Below the pieces are notes generated by a model. That model searched no databases. It saw nothing but the letters and a program-made list of their open reading frames with translations, and was not told the origin of the DNA. The position numbers were made by a program, and so were the translations under genes. From Butyricicoccus_A sp963620595 (lineage in GTDB: Bacteria > Bacillota > Clostridia > Oscillospirales > Butyricicoccaceae): a stretch of DNA of 64,000 nt. Numbering within the stretch: position 1 is the first letter of the stretch; every line of letters begins with the position of its first letter. Location of the stretch: assembly GCA_963620595.1 (NCBI GenBank), contig CAVFAY010000011.1, forward strand, positions 17,927 through 81,926, written 5' to 3'. This document shows positions 8,297-16,574 of the stretch, piece after piece.

Positions 8297-9292
8297 ATGC
8301 GAAAAACATTGCAGAAAAAACTGACGGGAAGTATGTTGGTCGCTGTGGCAGCAGCACTGGTGATTGTGTCTGTCTGCCTGCTGTTTGGCATGGCGCACTA
8401 TGCCAGCACACAGTTTGAGACAGAGGTATCTCAGGTACTCACGACGGATTTGCTGTCAGAAATGAACGAAAATGCGACGGGCAGCGCAGACAGTGCCGCT
8501 GCTGAAACGGAAAAGATTCTCAGTGCCTATGCCGGACAGCTTCGCTTAGGCTCCGGCAGAAGCTATTCGATTTGGGATGCTGCAACGGGAGACCGTCTGG
8601 CGGGTGACGAAAATGCGGTGATGACGGATAATATCGTCACAGCCATGAGCGGTACGGTGGGAAATGCCATGCCGCTGCTGCCGACCAACATGGATATTGC
8701 GGTTCCTGTGACCGGCGAGAGTGCACTGATTGTGGATATTCAGGATGATGGAAGCGCCATGCGTGCGATGATGGCGCGTCTGGCTGTTTTGCTGCTGGCG
8801 GGATTGGTGCTCAGTCTGCTTGCGGCTGCCGGTATCAGCTGGGTGCTGGCAAAATCGTTTTCGGATTCTGCTGTGCAGACTGCGGAAGAACTGCGGGAGC
8901 AGAACAATCAGGCGCTCAAGCCGAACGGTGACTGGGAGGCAATGGCGGCGGCTCTGTATGCACCGGAGAAAAAACACAAGAAGGGCAGAGACCGCACCGC
9001 ACTCGATGTGCTGCTGCCGTTTTTGCAGGAGGGCTATGTTCTGTTCCAGGCGGACGGCAAGGTGCTTGAGATCAACGTCATGGCAGAGCAGCTGCTCGGT
9101 GTGACGATGAAAGCAGGCGAACCGCTGTTTTTTGACACGGTATTTCACGATGTACCGATACCGACGGCTGAGCAGAGCCTGATTCGCGGCAAGCTGCATC
9201 AAAATGACCATACCTTGGACATCACGTTTGCGGCACTCGAACCGGGGCTGTTTGCGGCAATCGTGCTGCCTTCGGACAGGAGGGCACAATGA
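8297..9292 (+). CDS. WalK/PhoR-like membrane sensor without a kinase domain
   Basis: 331-aa protein laid out like the sensory half of a WalK or PhoR histidine kinase. TM helices at about 15-34 and 162-185 flank an extracellular loop of about 125 residues. A short linker leads to a PAS-like domain (about 236-328) with EGYVLFQADGKVLEINVMAE. The protein then stops: there is no HAMP of clear quality, no HisKA histidine and no HATPase. The stop overlaps the next start (ATGA) and no kinase motif continues in another frame, so this looks designed rather than frameshifted. Its neighbours (YycH-like, YycI-like, WalJ, RlmH) are those of walK in Bacillus. No response regulator is present. Confidence 0.7.
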   Translation: MRKTLQKKLTGSMLVAVAAALVIVSVCLLFGMAHYASTQFETEVSQVLTTDLLSEMNENATGSADSAAAETEKILSAYAGQLRLGSGRSYSIWDAATGDRLAGDENAVMTDNIVTAMSGTVGNAMPLLPTNMDIAVPVTGESALIVDIQDDGSAMRAMMARLAVLLLAGLVLSLLAAAGISWVLAKSFSDSAVQTAEELREQNNQALKPNGDWEAMAAALYAPEKKHKKGRDRTALDVLLPFLQEGYVLFQADGKVLEINVMAEQLLGVTMKAGEPLFFDTVFHDVPIPTAEQSLIRGKLHQNDHTLDITFAALEPGLFAAIVLPSDRRAQ

Positions 9293-10857
9293 GCAAGGAA
9301 CGATTGCCGAATAGACGGATTCGCCGAGCAATCGCGCGCTGGTTTGCTCGACACAGAGAGATATGGCGCAATGGCATTTTAGTTGTCTTGGTGGCGGCGA
9401 TACCGGTACAGGGTGCGCTGCTGTGGCGGCAGGCTCTGCCGCAGGTCACGCTGTCTCTGCCGCAGTGGCTGACAGCATCGGATCAGACTGACACTGATGC
9501 GGCCGCCGGTGCGATGCCGATTCGTTTTGTCTCGCGCAGCAAAAACGGTGTGTACGGTGCAGAATACAATACAGACAGCGTCAAGCAAGCGTATGAGCAG
9601 ACAGCGGATGTCTGGATGCAGGCGCTGTCTCACGCGGCAAAACCGCACCCGACAACAATGGAAACATATAGTCAGGCACTCAAGCAGCAACTGCTCATGA
9701 TGCAGTATGACGGACAGGTTCCGGCGGCAATGATCGCCAATTGGCTGGGATGCTCTGACACAGAAAATTTGACGGATTGTGCGCTGGGAACCGCAGTTTT
9801 GTCCAAGAGCAAGGACGGCTATATGCTGTACTTCCGAGACAGCAGCAGCGGCGTCATTAAATGCGCAGAGACCTCGGTACAGGATGAGGATTTTCAGCTG
9901 TCTGTCGAGCAGTTTGAGCCGAACGGCTGCAGCTTGGCGGTAGACGAAAAGACTGTCGTTATTTCACCGGATGTCCTGTATCATGCAGGCGGCATGACCT
10001 TTGATGTGATGTCCTTTGCGCCGTACACCGGCGAGGACGGCATTGAGGATGTGCTTACAGCGTTTGGGCTCCAGGCAGAGGACGCGGTACAGCGTGCCTA
10101 TACCTCTGGCGGAAAAACGGTATATGTATCCGGTGAAAATACATTTCGCTTGGGAAAAGACGGCACAGCGGTGTATGACGGAAGCGGCATTGGCGTGACC
10201 GCCGCGCATGGACAGAAGCTGTACCAGCAGTATGTTCAGACCGCGTATCGGCTGACCGGTGAGACCTTGGAAGCGATCGGAAGCGGTGCACAGCCGTCTC
10301 TCAAAAAGACATATACCGATGACGATGGACGGTTTATTGTCGTGTATGGGATGCAGATTGACGGCGTGCCGGTAGATAATGCGGTGTCCGGCTATGTTGC
10401 GCGCTATACATTTGACGATGGCATGCTAACACACGCGGAGCTGGCACTGCGTACCTGCCAATCGACGGGGGAGACGATTGCCGTCATGCCGGAAAAACAG
10501 GCGGCAGCATCTCTGTCATTCGATGCAGACGCGGTTCTCAGCCTGCGCTATGTCGATCAGGCAAAGGAAACGGAAAACGGCTGGAACAGTGCGTATGCCG
10601 ATGCGTCCGGTATGGACAGTGCCGACTGGAATGCAGAAGATAACGATACCGACCTGTCATGGGACGAAACGCAGGACAGCACGAGCACGACAGCTTGGTA
10701 TGATACGACCGGCACAGCAGTATCTCCGCGGTGGTATGTTCTGCAATACGGTAAGGAGGATACAAAGAACGAGATCAATCGAACGCTGACACCGGATCAT
10801 ATCACGGTCGTCATGCAGGACTTTGACCATCTGATTCAGGGAGGTGGCGCATCGTGA
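9289..10857 (+). CDS. YycH-like membrane-anchored regulatory protein
   Basis: 522-aa protein with one N-terminal TM helix (about 24-42) and a large extracytoplasmic part rich in beta strands. The last 90 residues are acidic and low in complexity. Sequence identity alone is weak; the call rests on topology, length and position, since in Bacillus walH (yycH) follows walK and precedes walI. YycH and YycI there bind WalK through their TM segments and alter its activity. Here the partner would be the kinase-less sensor it overlaps by 4 bases, implying translational coupling. It could also be an unrelated envelope protein. Confidence 0.55.
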   Translation: MSKERLPNRRIRRAIARWFARHREIWRNGILVVLVAAIPVQGALLWRQALPQVTLSLPQWLTASDQTDTDAAAGAMPIRFVSRSKNGVYGAEYNTDSVKQAYEQTADVWMQALSHAAKPHPTTMETYSQALKQQLLMMQYDGQVPAAMIANWLGCSDTENLTDCALGTAVLSKSKDGYMLYFRDSSSGVIKCAETSVQDEDFQLSVEQFEPNGCSLAVDEKTVVISPDVLYHAGGMTFDVMSFAPYTGEDGIEDVLTAFGLQAEDAVQRAYTSGGKTVYVSGENTFRLGKDGTAVYDGSGIGVTAAHGQKLYQQYVQTAYRLTGETLEAIGSGAQPSLKKTYTDDDGRFIVVYGMQIDGVPVDNAVSGYVARYTFDDGMLTHAELALRTCQSTGETIAVMPEKQAAASLSFDADAVLSLRYVDQAKETENGWNSAYADASGMDSADWNAEDNDTDLSWDETQDSTSTTAWYDTTGTAVSPRWYVLQYGKEDTKNEINRTLTPDHITVVMQDFDHLIQGGGAS

Positions 10858-11963
10858 AGCTGTGGAAAAAGCGGCAGGATAAGCCGCAAAAGACAGCGAA
10901 TATCCGTCTGTGGAGCGGCGTGAAAAATACAGCGATTGCCGTCTTGCTCGTGGTCAATCTGGTGCTGCTGGCGGCGCTGGGCTGTGTGAAGGGCTATGAT
11001 ACTTGGATTCGGCACAAAACACATCAGCAGATTGACAGTATGCTCGCAAAGCAGGGGATTCTGTGCGGCTCCAGTGTGTACCGCGCGATGGAGAACGTGC
11101 CGCAGGCATATACCCTGCGTGCAGATGAAAATGCAGAAAAGCAGTTGGCATTTGCTCTGCTGAGCGGAGATATTCAGACCGAAGCCAAGGGAAATACTGC
11201 GGTTTGGAGCGGTGACAATGGAACCGTATCGTGGTCTCAGTCGGGTAAGCTGGATGCCAGCGTGCAGCTGTCCGATGTAGAAGCCCCGCAGGATACCGAT
11301 CAGGCGGTAAAAGTGGTGTTTGAACTGCTGCAAAAGGCGGGATTTTCCGTACCGGAAAAGCAGATCGCTGCCACACAGGACAATACCGGCTTTGCCGTCA
11401 GTGTGCAGCAGGAAATTGAAGGCACAGAGCTGATTGGATGCAGCTTGAATATTTCCATTGCGTCGGACAATATTTTTACAATTACCGGAACTTGGTGTGA
11501 AGGCACCGCACAGCCGCTGGAAATTCGTGCGCTGGAAACCTATTCTGAACAACAGGCGTTGTTCCAGTTCCTCGCAGCGAAGAGCGGTGCGGGACAAATT
11601 CTCAATGTGCAGGCGGCATATGTTCTGTCCGATCGGAGCGGAGGACGGTTTGCTACCATTCCCTGCTGGCGATTTTCTACCGATCAGGGAGATTTTATTT
11701 TGAATATTCTGACCGGAAAAGTGGTTACAGCGGAGAGTATTGGAGAGACCAGTCTGGCAGGCGATACCAATGGAGCAGGAAGCGGCAGTGCACCGGATGC
11801 CGGTTCGGGTACATCGGCGGCATGGACACAACCGGACACGGATGCGGCAGACACGGAGACAGAGGAGCCGTCTGAGTTCGGCACAGCCAATGGCACATCA
11901 AATGCTGAGACACAACAAAACGAAGCAGATGCGACCGATGATATTTGGAATGTCGAAGGATGA
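10854..11963 (+). CDS. YycI-like membrane-anchored regulatory protein
   Basis: 369-aa protein starting at GTG (10854), overlapping the previous stop as GTGA, with GGGAGGTG upstream. One TM helix (about 24-47) is followed by a periplasm-facing domain. It ends in IPCWRFSTDQGDFILNILTG, which resembles the conserved end of YycI-family domains (aromatic-R-x-T-D-x-G ... N-x-x-TG-x-V). After that comes a roughly 65-residue tail rich in Gly, Ser, Thr, Asp and Glu that is probably disordered. With the two genes before it, it forms a tightly coupled three-gene unit. Function as a WalK modulator is by analogy only. Confidence 0.6.
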   Translation: MKLWKKRQDKPQKTANIRLWSGVKNTAIAVLLVVNLVLLAALGCVKGYDTWIRHKTHQQIDSMLAKQGILCGSSVYRAMENVPQAYTLRADENAEKQLAFALLSGDIQTEAKGNTAVWSGDNGTVSWSQSGKLDASVQLSDVEAPQDTDQAVKVVFELLQKAGFSVPEKQIAATQDNTGFAVSVQQEIEGTELIGCSLNISIASDNIFTITGTWCEGTAQPLEIRALETYSEQQALFQFLAAKSGAGQILNVQAAYVLSDRSGGRFATIPCWRFSTDQGDFILNILTGKVVTAESIGETSLAGDTNGAGSGSAPDAGSGTSAAWTQPDTDAADTETEEPSEFGTANGTSNAETQQNEADATDDIWNVEG

Positions 11964-12048
11964 TTTTGTGCATCCCGTACCAAAAAAATACTTTTTGACC
12001 TGTAAAACTGTTTTTTTGAAGGAAAACCGGCGGGAATGTAAAAATCGT

Positions 12049-12077
12049 TTGCGTTCTTGCAATAGTTGTGTTAACAT
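12049..12077 (+). promoter_or_regulatory. Probable murA promoter
   Basis: TTGCGT (12049-12054), 17-bp spacer, TAACAT (12072-12077), in the 232-base gap before murA. Confidence 0.5.
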
Positions 12078-12195
12078 AGTATTCGTATATATGCGCTGAT
12101 AGGAAATTCTTGAAGCGCACATGAATGAAGGTTAAATAGAGGGTAACTGGGAAAACAACTATCCTGGCAGTTAGGATTTTAAGGAGAAGGTTTCG

Positions 12196-13464
12196 TTGGA
12201 GAAATATATCATCAAGGGCGGACATCCGCTGAACGGCGAAGTCACGATCAGCGGTGCGAAAAATGCAGCCGTTGCTATCGTACCGGCAACATTGATGGTT
12301 GATGGGCCGTGTATTATTAAAAATGTTCCGAATATTGTTGATGTCATGCTGCAGTTTGAGATTCTCGAAAAGATGGGCATGAAAATTACCCGTTTGGATG
12401 AGACAACCATTCAGATCGAGAAGGGCGCAATGGATCTGGAAAACCCGGAGACATTTGAACTGATGACACGCTTGCGCGCTTCGTACTATTTTATCGGTGC
12501 AGAGCTGGGCAGATATGGACATGCCCGCGTGGCGATGCCGGGCGGATGCAATTTCGGCGGCATTCGTCCTGTTGATCAGCACATTAAGGGCTTTGAGCGA
12601 CTCAACAGCTATGTTCGCTTTGAGCCGGAAGGCTTTATCTCGGTCGTTGCGCCGGATGGTCTGGTCGGCAACCATATTTATTTTGATGTGGTTACTGTCG
12701 GTGCAACGATGAATGTCATGCTCGCCGCTGTCTTTGCACAGGGTCAGACCGTGATGGAAAATGTGGCAAAGGAGCCGCACATCGTCGATTTGGCAAACTT
12801 CCTCAATCAGATGGGTGCTGACATCAAGGGTGCCGGAACGGACAAAATTGTCATCAACGGCGTGGAGAGCCTGCATGGCGGTACGTATTCGATTATTCCG
12901 GATCAGATTGAGGCAGGTACTTATATGGCGGCTGTTGCAGCCTGCGGCGGAAATATTCTCATCAAGAATGTCATTCCAAAGCATCTGGAATGTATCGGAA
13001 CGAAGTTGGAGGACATGGGCGTTAAGGTCGAGATGTATGATGACTCGGTTCGCATCATCCGAAAAGGTCCGTTGCGCCATACTAACCTCAAGACCACGCC
13101 GTATCCGGGATTCCCGACCGACATGCATCCGCAGATGGCGGCAGTAATGGTGCTGGCAGATGGCTCCAGCCGCATCACAGAGGGTGTTTGGCCGAACCGC
13201 TTCCGTTATACAGAAGAGCTGAAGAAGATGGGTGCACGCATCAGCGTTGATACGGATACTGCTGTGATTGAAGGTGTACCGGATTTGTGTGGTACCGATG
13301 TTGTTGCGCATGACCTGCGTGCAGGTGCAGCAATGGTCATTGCCGGTTTGGCAGCACGAGGTGTGACAACGATTGGCAACATTGGTTACGTCGAGCGCGG
13401 ATATGAAAACCTGGTTGAAAAGGTATGCGGCATCGGCGGCGAGATGAAACGAGTGAACGAATAA
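12196..13464 (+). CDS. murA: UDP-N-acetylglucosamine 1-carboxyvinyltransferase MurA
   Basis: First committed step of peptidoglycan synthesis: transfers enolpyruvate from PEP to UDP-GlcNAc. At 422 aa it is a full EPT-fold enzyme. The catalytic Cys118 lies in MPGGCNFGGIRPVDQHIKG, so it should be fosfomycin-sensitive in principle. The start is TTG at 12196 with AAGGAGAAGG six bases upstream; no ATG is better placed. It sits inside a wal-type block between the YycI-like gene and walJ, which ties precursor synthesis to envelope regulation. A terminator directly follows the stop. Confidence 0.95.
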   Translation: MEKYIIKGGHPLNGEVTISGAKNAAVAIVPATLMVDGPCIIKNVPNIVDVMLQFEILEKMGMKITRLDETTIQIEKGAMDLENPETFELMTRLRASYYFIGAELGRYGHARVAMPGGCNFGGIRPVDQHIKGFERLNSYVRFEPEGFISVVAPDGLVGNHIYFDVVTVGATMNVMLAAVFAQGQTVMENVAKEPHIVDLANFLNQMGADIKGAGTDKIVINGVESLHGGTYSIIPDQIEAGTYMAAVAACGGNILIKNVIPKHLECIGTKLEDMGVKVEMYDDSVRIIRKGPLRHTNLKTTPYPGFPTDMHPQMAAVMVLADGSSRITEGVWPNRFRYTEELKKMGARISVDTDTAVIEGVPDLCGTDVVAHDLRAGAAMVIAGLAARGVTTIGNIGYVERGYENLVEKVCGIGGEMKRVNE

Positions 13465-13480
13465 GCTCTTGCAGCTTTGC

Positions 13481-13511
13481 GGGGAACTGCCGAGGCAGTT
13501 CCTCGTTTTTT
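13481..13511 (+). terminator. Intrinsic terminator between murA and walJ
   Basis: Stem GGGGAACTGC / GCAGTTCCTC (one G-U) with a CGAG loop, a G and then T6. The walJ ribosome binding site (AAGGAGA) starts 5 bases after the T-tract, the same tight layout as at glgD/glgA. Confidence 0.8.
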
Positions 13512-13527
13512 GTCGAAGGAGATACCA

Positions 13528-14331
13528 ATGAGTTTTTATTATTCTGTGGCTTCCGGTTCCTCGGGAAACTGCGCTGTGTGGCAGTCCGGCGAGACATCGG
13601 TGCTGATTGATTTAGGCGTGTCGGTTCGCGCGCTCAATCAGGCTCTGCGCCGCATTGATATGGAAATTGCCGATTTGTCTGCGGTGCTGCTCACGCATGA
13701 GCACACAGACCATATCAAGGGTTTGGCGACATTTGTCAAAAAATATGAGCTGCCGGTATATGCATCGTTTGGTACGGCAGCAGCTATTCTGCAAAAGCTG
13801 CCGCAGGCAAAAAAAAATCTCCGCATGTTTGCGGGCGGAGAAGAGTTTTCTATTGAGCAGCTGCATGTGCAGTCCGTGCCGATCTCTCATGACGCCGCAG
13901 AACCGGTTGCCTATCGCATTGACGGCGGCGGGCATCAGCTGGGTTATGTGACGGATACCGGCTTTTTGTCTGAGACCGTTCGACAGACTATTTGCGGCTG
14001 TGACACGGTGGTGCTGGAGTCCAATCACGATGTCGATATGCTCAAGCATGGCCCATATCCGTTTTATTTGCAGCAGCGCATCCGCGGCAAGCTGGGACAT
14101 TTATCCAATGAAGCGTGCGCGGTCGGGGCGTTGGAAGCGGTTAAAAACGGCGCAAAACGGCTCGTTCTGGCGCATTTGAGTGATAAGAATAATAATCCAT
14201 TGACTGCACTGCGATGCACACAGCACGCGCTGAGCGGCACGGACTGCGAGGTATATGTTGCGCCGCGCGGCGCAATGGAACAGCCGATTCCACTGACAGA
14301 GGAGGAGAACCAATGCTGCATGTTCGATTGA
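13528..14331 (+). CDS. WalJ/YycJ-type metallo-beta-lactamase-fold hydrolase
   Basis: 267-aa MBL-fold protein. The metal-binding motif H57-x-H59-x-D61-H62 (LLTHEHTDHIKG) and the N-terminal YYSVASGSSGN signature are those of the WalJ (YycJ) branch, whose members are linked to cell-wall and DNA-related 5' exonuclease roles. Start ATG 13528 has AAGGAGA five bases upstream. The stop overlaps rlmH by 19 bases, matching the conserved walJ-rlmH neighbourhood of Firmicutes. The exact substrate is not known from the sequence. Confidence 0.88.
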   Translation: MSFYYSVASGSSGNCAVWQSGETSVLIDLGVSVRALNQALRRIDMEIADLSAVLLTHEHTDHIKGLATFVKKYELPVYASFGTAAAILQKLPQAKKNLRMFAGGEEFSIEQLHVQSVPISHDAAEPVAYRIDGGGHQLGYVTDTGFLSETVRQTICGCDTVVLESNHDVDMLKHGPYPFYLQQRIRGKLGHLSNEACAVGALEAVKNGAKRLVLAHLSDKNNNPLTALRCTQHALSGTDCEVYVAPRGAMEQPIPLTEEENQCCMFD

Positions 14332-14795
14332 TTTGTGTCGGCAAGCTCAAGGAAAAATTTTATCGAGAGGCGTGCGCCGAATATGAAAAGCGGCTCAAGG
14401 GCTATTGTAAGCTGGAAATTTTGGAGCTGACGGAGCAGCGTCTGCCGGACAGCCCATCGCAGGCGCAGATTGACGCGGCACTTGCCAAGGAAGCAGAGAC
14501 AATTCGGACAAAAATTCCAGCGGGCAGTGCGGTTGTCGCCATGTGCATTGAGGGCGGCACACTGTCCAGTGAACAGTTTGCGGACAAGCTAAACAAATGG
14601 ATGGGAAACGGCGTATCGCATATCAGTGTGCTGATCGGCGGTTCGTGCGGACTGGATGAGAGCCTGAAAAAATCCGCCCAGCTGCGTCTGTCCATGTCAC
14701 CGATGACGTTCCCGCATCATCTGGCGCGGGTCATGGTGCTGGAACAGCTGTACCGAGCACTCAATATCGCATCCGGCGGAAAATATCATAAATAA
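14313..14795 (+). CDS. rlmH: 23S rRNA pseudouridine-1915 N3-methyltransferase RlmH
   Basis: SPOUT-family methyltransferase of 160 aa, the usual RlmH length. It modifies pseudouridine 1915 in helix 69 of 23S rRNA on the assembled 70S ribosome, using SAM. The SAM-binding knot motif IGGSCGLDES and the C-terminal SMSPMTFPHHLARVMVLEQL segment are both clear. Start ATG 14313 follows GGAGGAG and lies inside the end of walJ. The gene closes the wal-type block and is followed by a terminator. Confidence 0.95.
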   Translation: MLHVRLICVGKLKEKFYREACAEYEKRLKGYCKLEILELTEQRLPDSPSQAQIDAALAKEAETIRTKIPAGSAVVAMCIEGGTLSSEQFADKLNKWMGNGVSHISVLIGGSCGLDESLKKSAQLRLSMSPMTFPHHLARVMVLEQLYRALNIASGGKYHK

Positions 14796-14799
14796 CAGC

Positions 14800-14839
14800 G
14801 AAATCCGGAGACATCATTCAATGATCTCCGGATTTCATT
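14800..14839. terminator. Bidirectional terminator between rlmH and pyrC
   Basis: 12-bp arms GAAATCCGGAGA (14800-14811) and TCTCCGGATTTC (14824-14835), A/T-rich on both sides, between two convergent genes. Confidence 0.75.
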
Positions 14840-14851
14840 TACTTATATCAT

Positions 14852-16126
14852 TCAAGCATTCTTAAGCGAGGTATATGTGCCGCATACAATGCCCTTGATT
14901 TTGCCCTTGAGCGGCTTGCCGGTAAACGGGGTGTTGCTGGACTTGGAGCGGTACGTCGTATACACAACATCCTCATTCCAATCTGCAATCATCAGTTCTG
15001 CGCGGTTGCCCTCTTCGATGGACTTGCCGGTGAGATTGTAGAACTGTGCCGGATTCTGGCTCATGCGGCGCATGAGCTGCATCGGCGTGATTTTACCGGT
15101 GCACACCAAGGCGGTGTTGAGAACAGAAAAAGCGGTTTCCAGACCGGTAATGCCTGACATGGACTGGTCAAACGGTTTGTTTTTCTGCTCTGCCGTGTGC
15201 GGCGCATGGTCGGTGGCAATCATGTCAATGGTGCCGTCTGCCAGACCGGCGATGAGTGCCTGGCGGTCTTGCTCTGTGCGCAGCGGCGGATTCATGCGGG
15301 CGTTGACGCCATAGGTCAGCACATCATCCTGTGTCAGTGCCAGATGGTGCGGTGTCGCTTCGGCGTGAATATCTGCGCCGCGCGCCTTGCCCGCGCGGAT
15401 GAGAGCGACGGATTTGCCGGAGCTGATGTGCTGGAAGGCGACACGAGCGCCGGTCATCAGCGCAAGCTCAATGTCGCGGGCAATCATCTCTTCTTCAGAG
15501 GACGGCATGGCGCCGAGAACATCGAATTTCTTTGCCGCTTCACTGCCGTAATTGACGCCGGGAGACAGCACATATGCCGGATCTTCCTCGTGGAAGGACA
15601 GCGGGACGCCCAGCGCCTTGGCGCGGCGCATCGCTTCCAAGCACAGCTTGCCGCTGGTCAGATTGACGCCGTCATCGGTAAAGCCCGGTGCACCGGCTTC
15701 GTGCAGCACTTCAAAATCCACCAGCTCTTTGCCGCCCAGTCCCTTGGTTACGGCACAGTCCTGTAAGACGTGAATCATGACGTGACGTGCTTTGTCCTGT
15801 ACGTACTGTAAGGTTTCCAGATTGTCACAGGTCGGCTTTGTGTTTGCCATGCATACGACGGTAGTGTAGCCGCCAGCTTCTGCGGCAGCTGCGCCAGTGT
15901 AAATATCTTCCTTTTCTGTCTGACCCGGATCGCGGAAATGCACGTGGACATCGACAAGGCCCGGAGAAATCATGCAGCCGGATGCGTTATAGACGTCCTC
16001 CGCGTGGGTTTCTGGAATATGCGGCGCAATGCGGTGAATCAGACCGGCATCGTCGATAAGAATGTCCAGCTTTTCGCAGGTTTCGGTGTACGGATCGAGA
16101 ACCGTGCCGTTTTGAATGAGTAACAT
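14852..16126 (-). CDS. pyrC: Dihydroorotase PyrC (class I)
   Basis: Cyclises N-carbamoyl-aspartate to dihydroorotate in de novo pyrimidine synthesis. The 424-aa length fits the class I group. Metal ligands H61-x-H63 (VDVHVHFRDPGQ), the bridging Asp151 in GFTDDG and the catalytic Asp306 in ATDHAPH are all present. The start at 16126 has AAGGAGGTTCTT directly upstream; the longer upstream reading has no ribosome binding site and runs through the neighbouring DUF1294 frame. The DUF1294 gene ends 46 bases before it on the same strand. Confidence 0.95.
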   Translation of the reverse strand: MLLIQNGTVLDPYTETCEKLDILIDDAGLIHRIAPHIPETHAEDVYNASGCMISPGLVDVHVHFRDPGQTEKEDIYTGAAAAEAGGYTTVVCMANTKPTCDNLETLQYVQDKARHVMIHVLQDCAVTKGLGGKELVDFEVLHEAGAPGFTDDGVNLTSGKLCLEAMRRAKALGVPLSFHEEDPAYVLSPGVNYGSEAAKKFDVLGAMPSSEEEMIARDIELALMTGARVAFQHISSGKSVALIRAGKARGADIHAEATPHHLALTQDDVLTYGVNARMNPPLRTEQDRQALIAGLADGTIDMIATDHAPHTAEQKNKPFDQSMSGITGLETAFSVLNTALVCTGKITPMQLMRRMSQNPAQFYNLTGKSIEEGNRAELMIADWNEDVVYTTYRSKSSNTPFTGKPLKGKIKGIVCGTYTSLKNA

Positions 16127-16172
16127 AAGAACCTCCTTGTGTTTTCTATCATTGGAGTAGATCGGTTTTGAT

Positions 16173-16451
16173 TTACGGCAAAACCGGTGTGTGTGAATAA
16201 AACAGCCAAGCGCACAGGGCAAGCTGTCCTGCAAAAATGAGTGGAATACCAATCATGAATCGTTTGTGCTTGGTTTTGTGACGAATGGTGCGCATCGTCA
16301 GATAGATGCCAGGACAGCCACCGAGAACGCATAACGCAAACAGCGTTTTCTCCGGCACACGCCATGCACCGCGCTGGGCTGCGCGCTTATCATGTATCGT
16401 GACGAAAATGCCGATGCAATTGATGAGTAAGAGCCAGAAAAACAGAATCAT
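16173..16451 (-). CDS. Small DUF1294 membrane protein
   Basis: 92-aa membrane protein with three predicted hydrophobic segments (about 3-20, 35-53, 66-86). The signature DKRAAQRGAWRVPEKTLF and the later RHKTKHKRFMIGIPLI match the DUF1294 family. The function of the family is unknown. It precedes pyrC on the same strand with a 46-base gap and may be cotranscribed with it. Confidence 0.8.
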   Translation of the reverse strand: MILFFWLLLINCIGIFVTIHDKRAAQRGAWRVPEKTLFALCVLGGCPGIYLTMRTIRHKTKHKRFMIGIPLIFAGQLALCAWLFYSHTPVLP

Positions 16452-16492
16452 GTGAAGTCTCCGTGAATAATATTAAAAAGTTAGCAGCATGG

Positions 16493-16521
16493 TTGTTATT
16501 TTGCTGGTTATCGTGTATGAT
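16493..16521 (+). promoter_or_regulatory. Promoter of the D,D-carboxypeptidase gene
   Basis: TTGTTA (16493-16498), 17-bp spacer, TATGAT (16516-16521), 53 bases before the start codon. Confidence 0.6.
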
Positions 16522-16574
16522 AAAAAGTGGTTTTGTAAAAGCCGAAACATAATTTTAGATGGGAAGGAAAATAC

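Noticed and set aside
8297..9292. The kinase-less sensor as a frameshifted histidine kinase
   Set aside because: No HisKA or HATPase sequence follows in any frame; the next frame is a different membrane protein overlapping by ATGA.
11725..13311. 528-codon minus-strand frame across murA
   Set aside because: Antisense shadow; murA is certain from its catalytic motifs.
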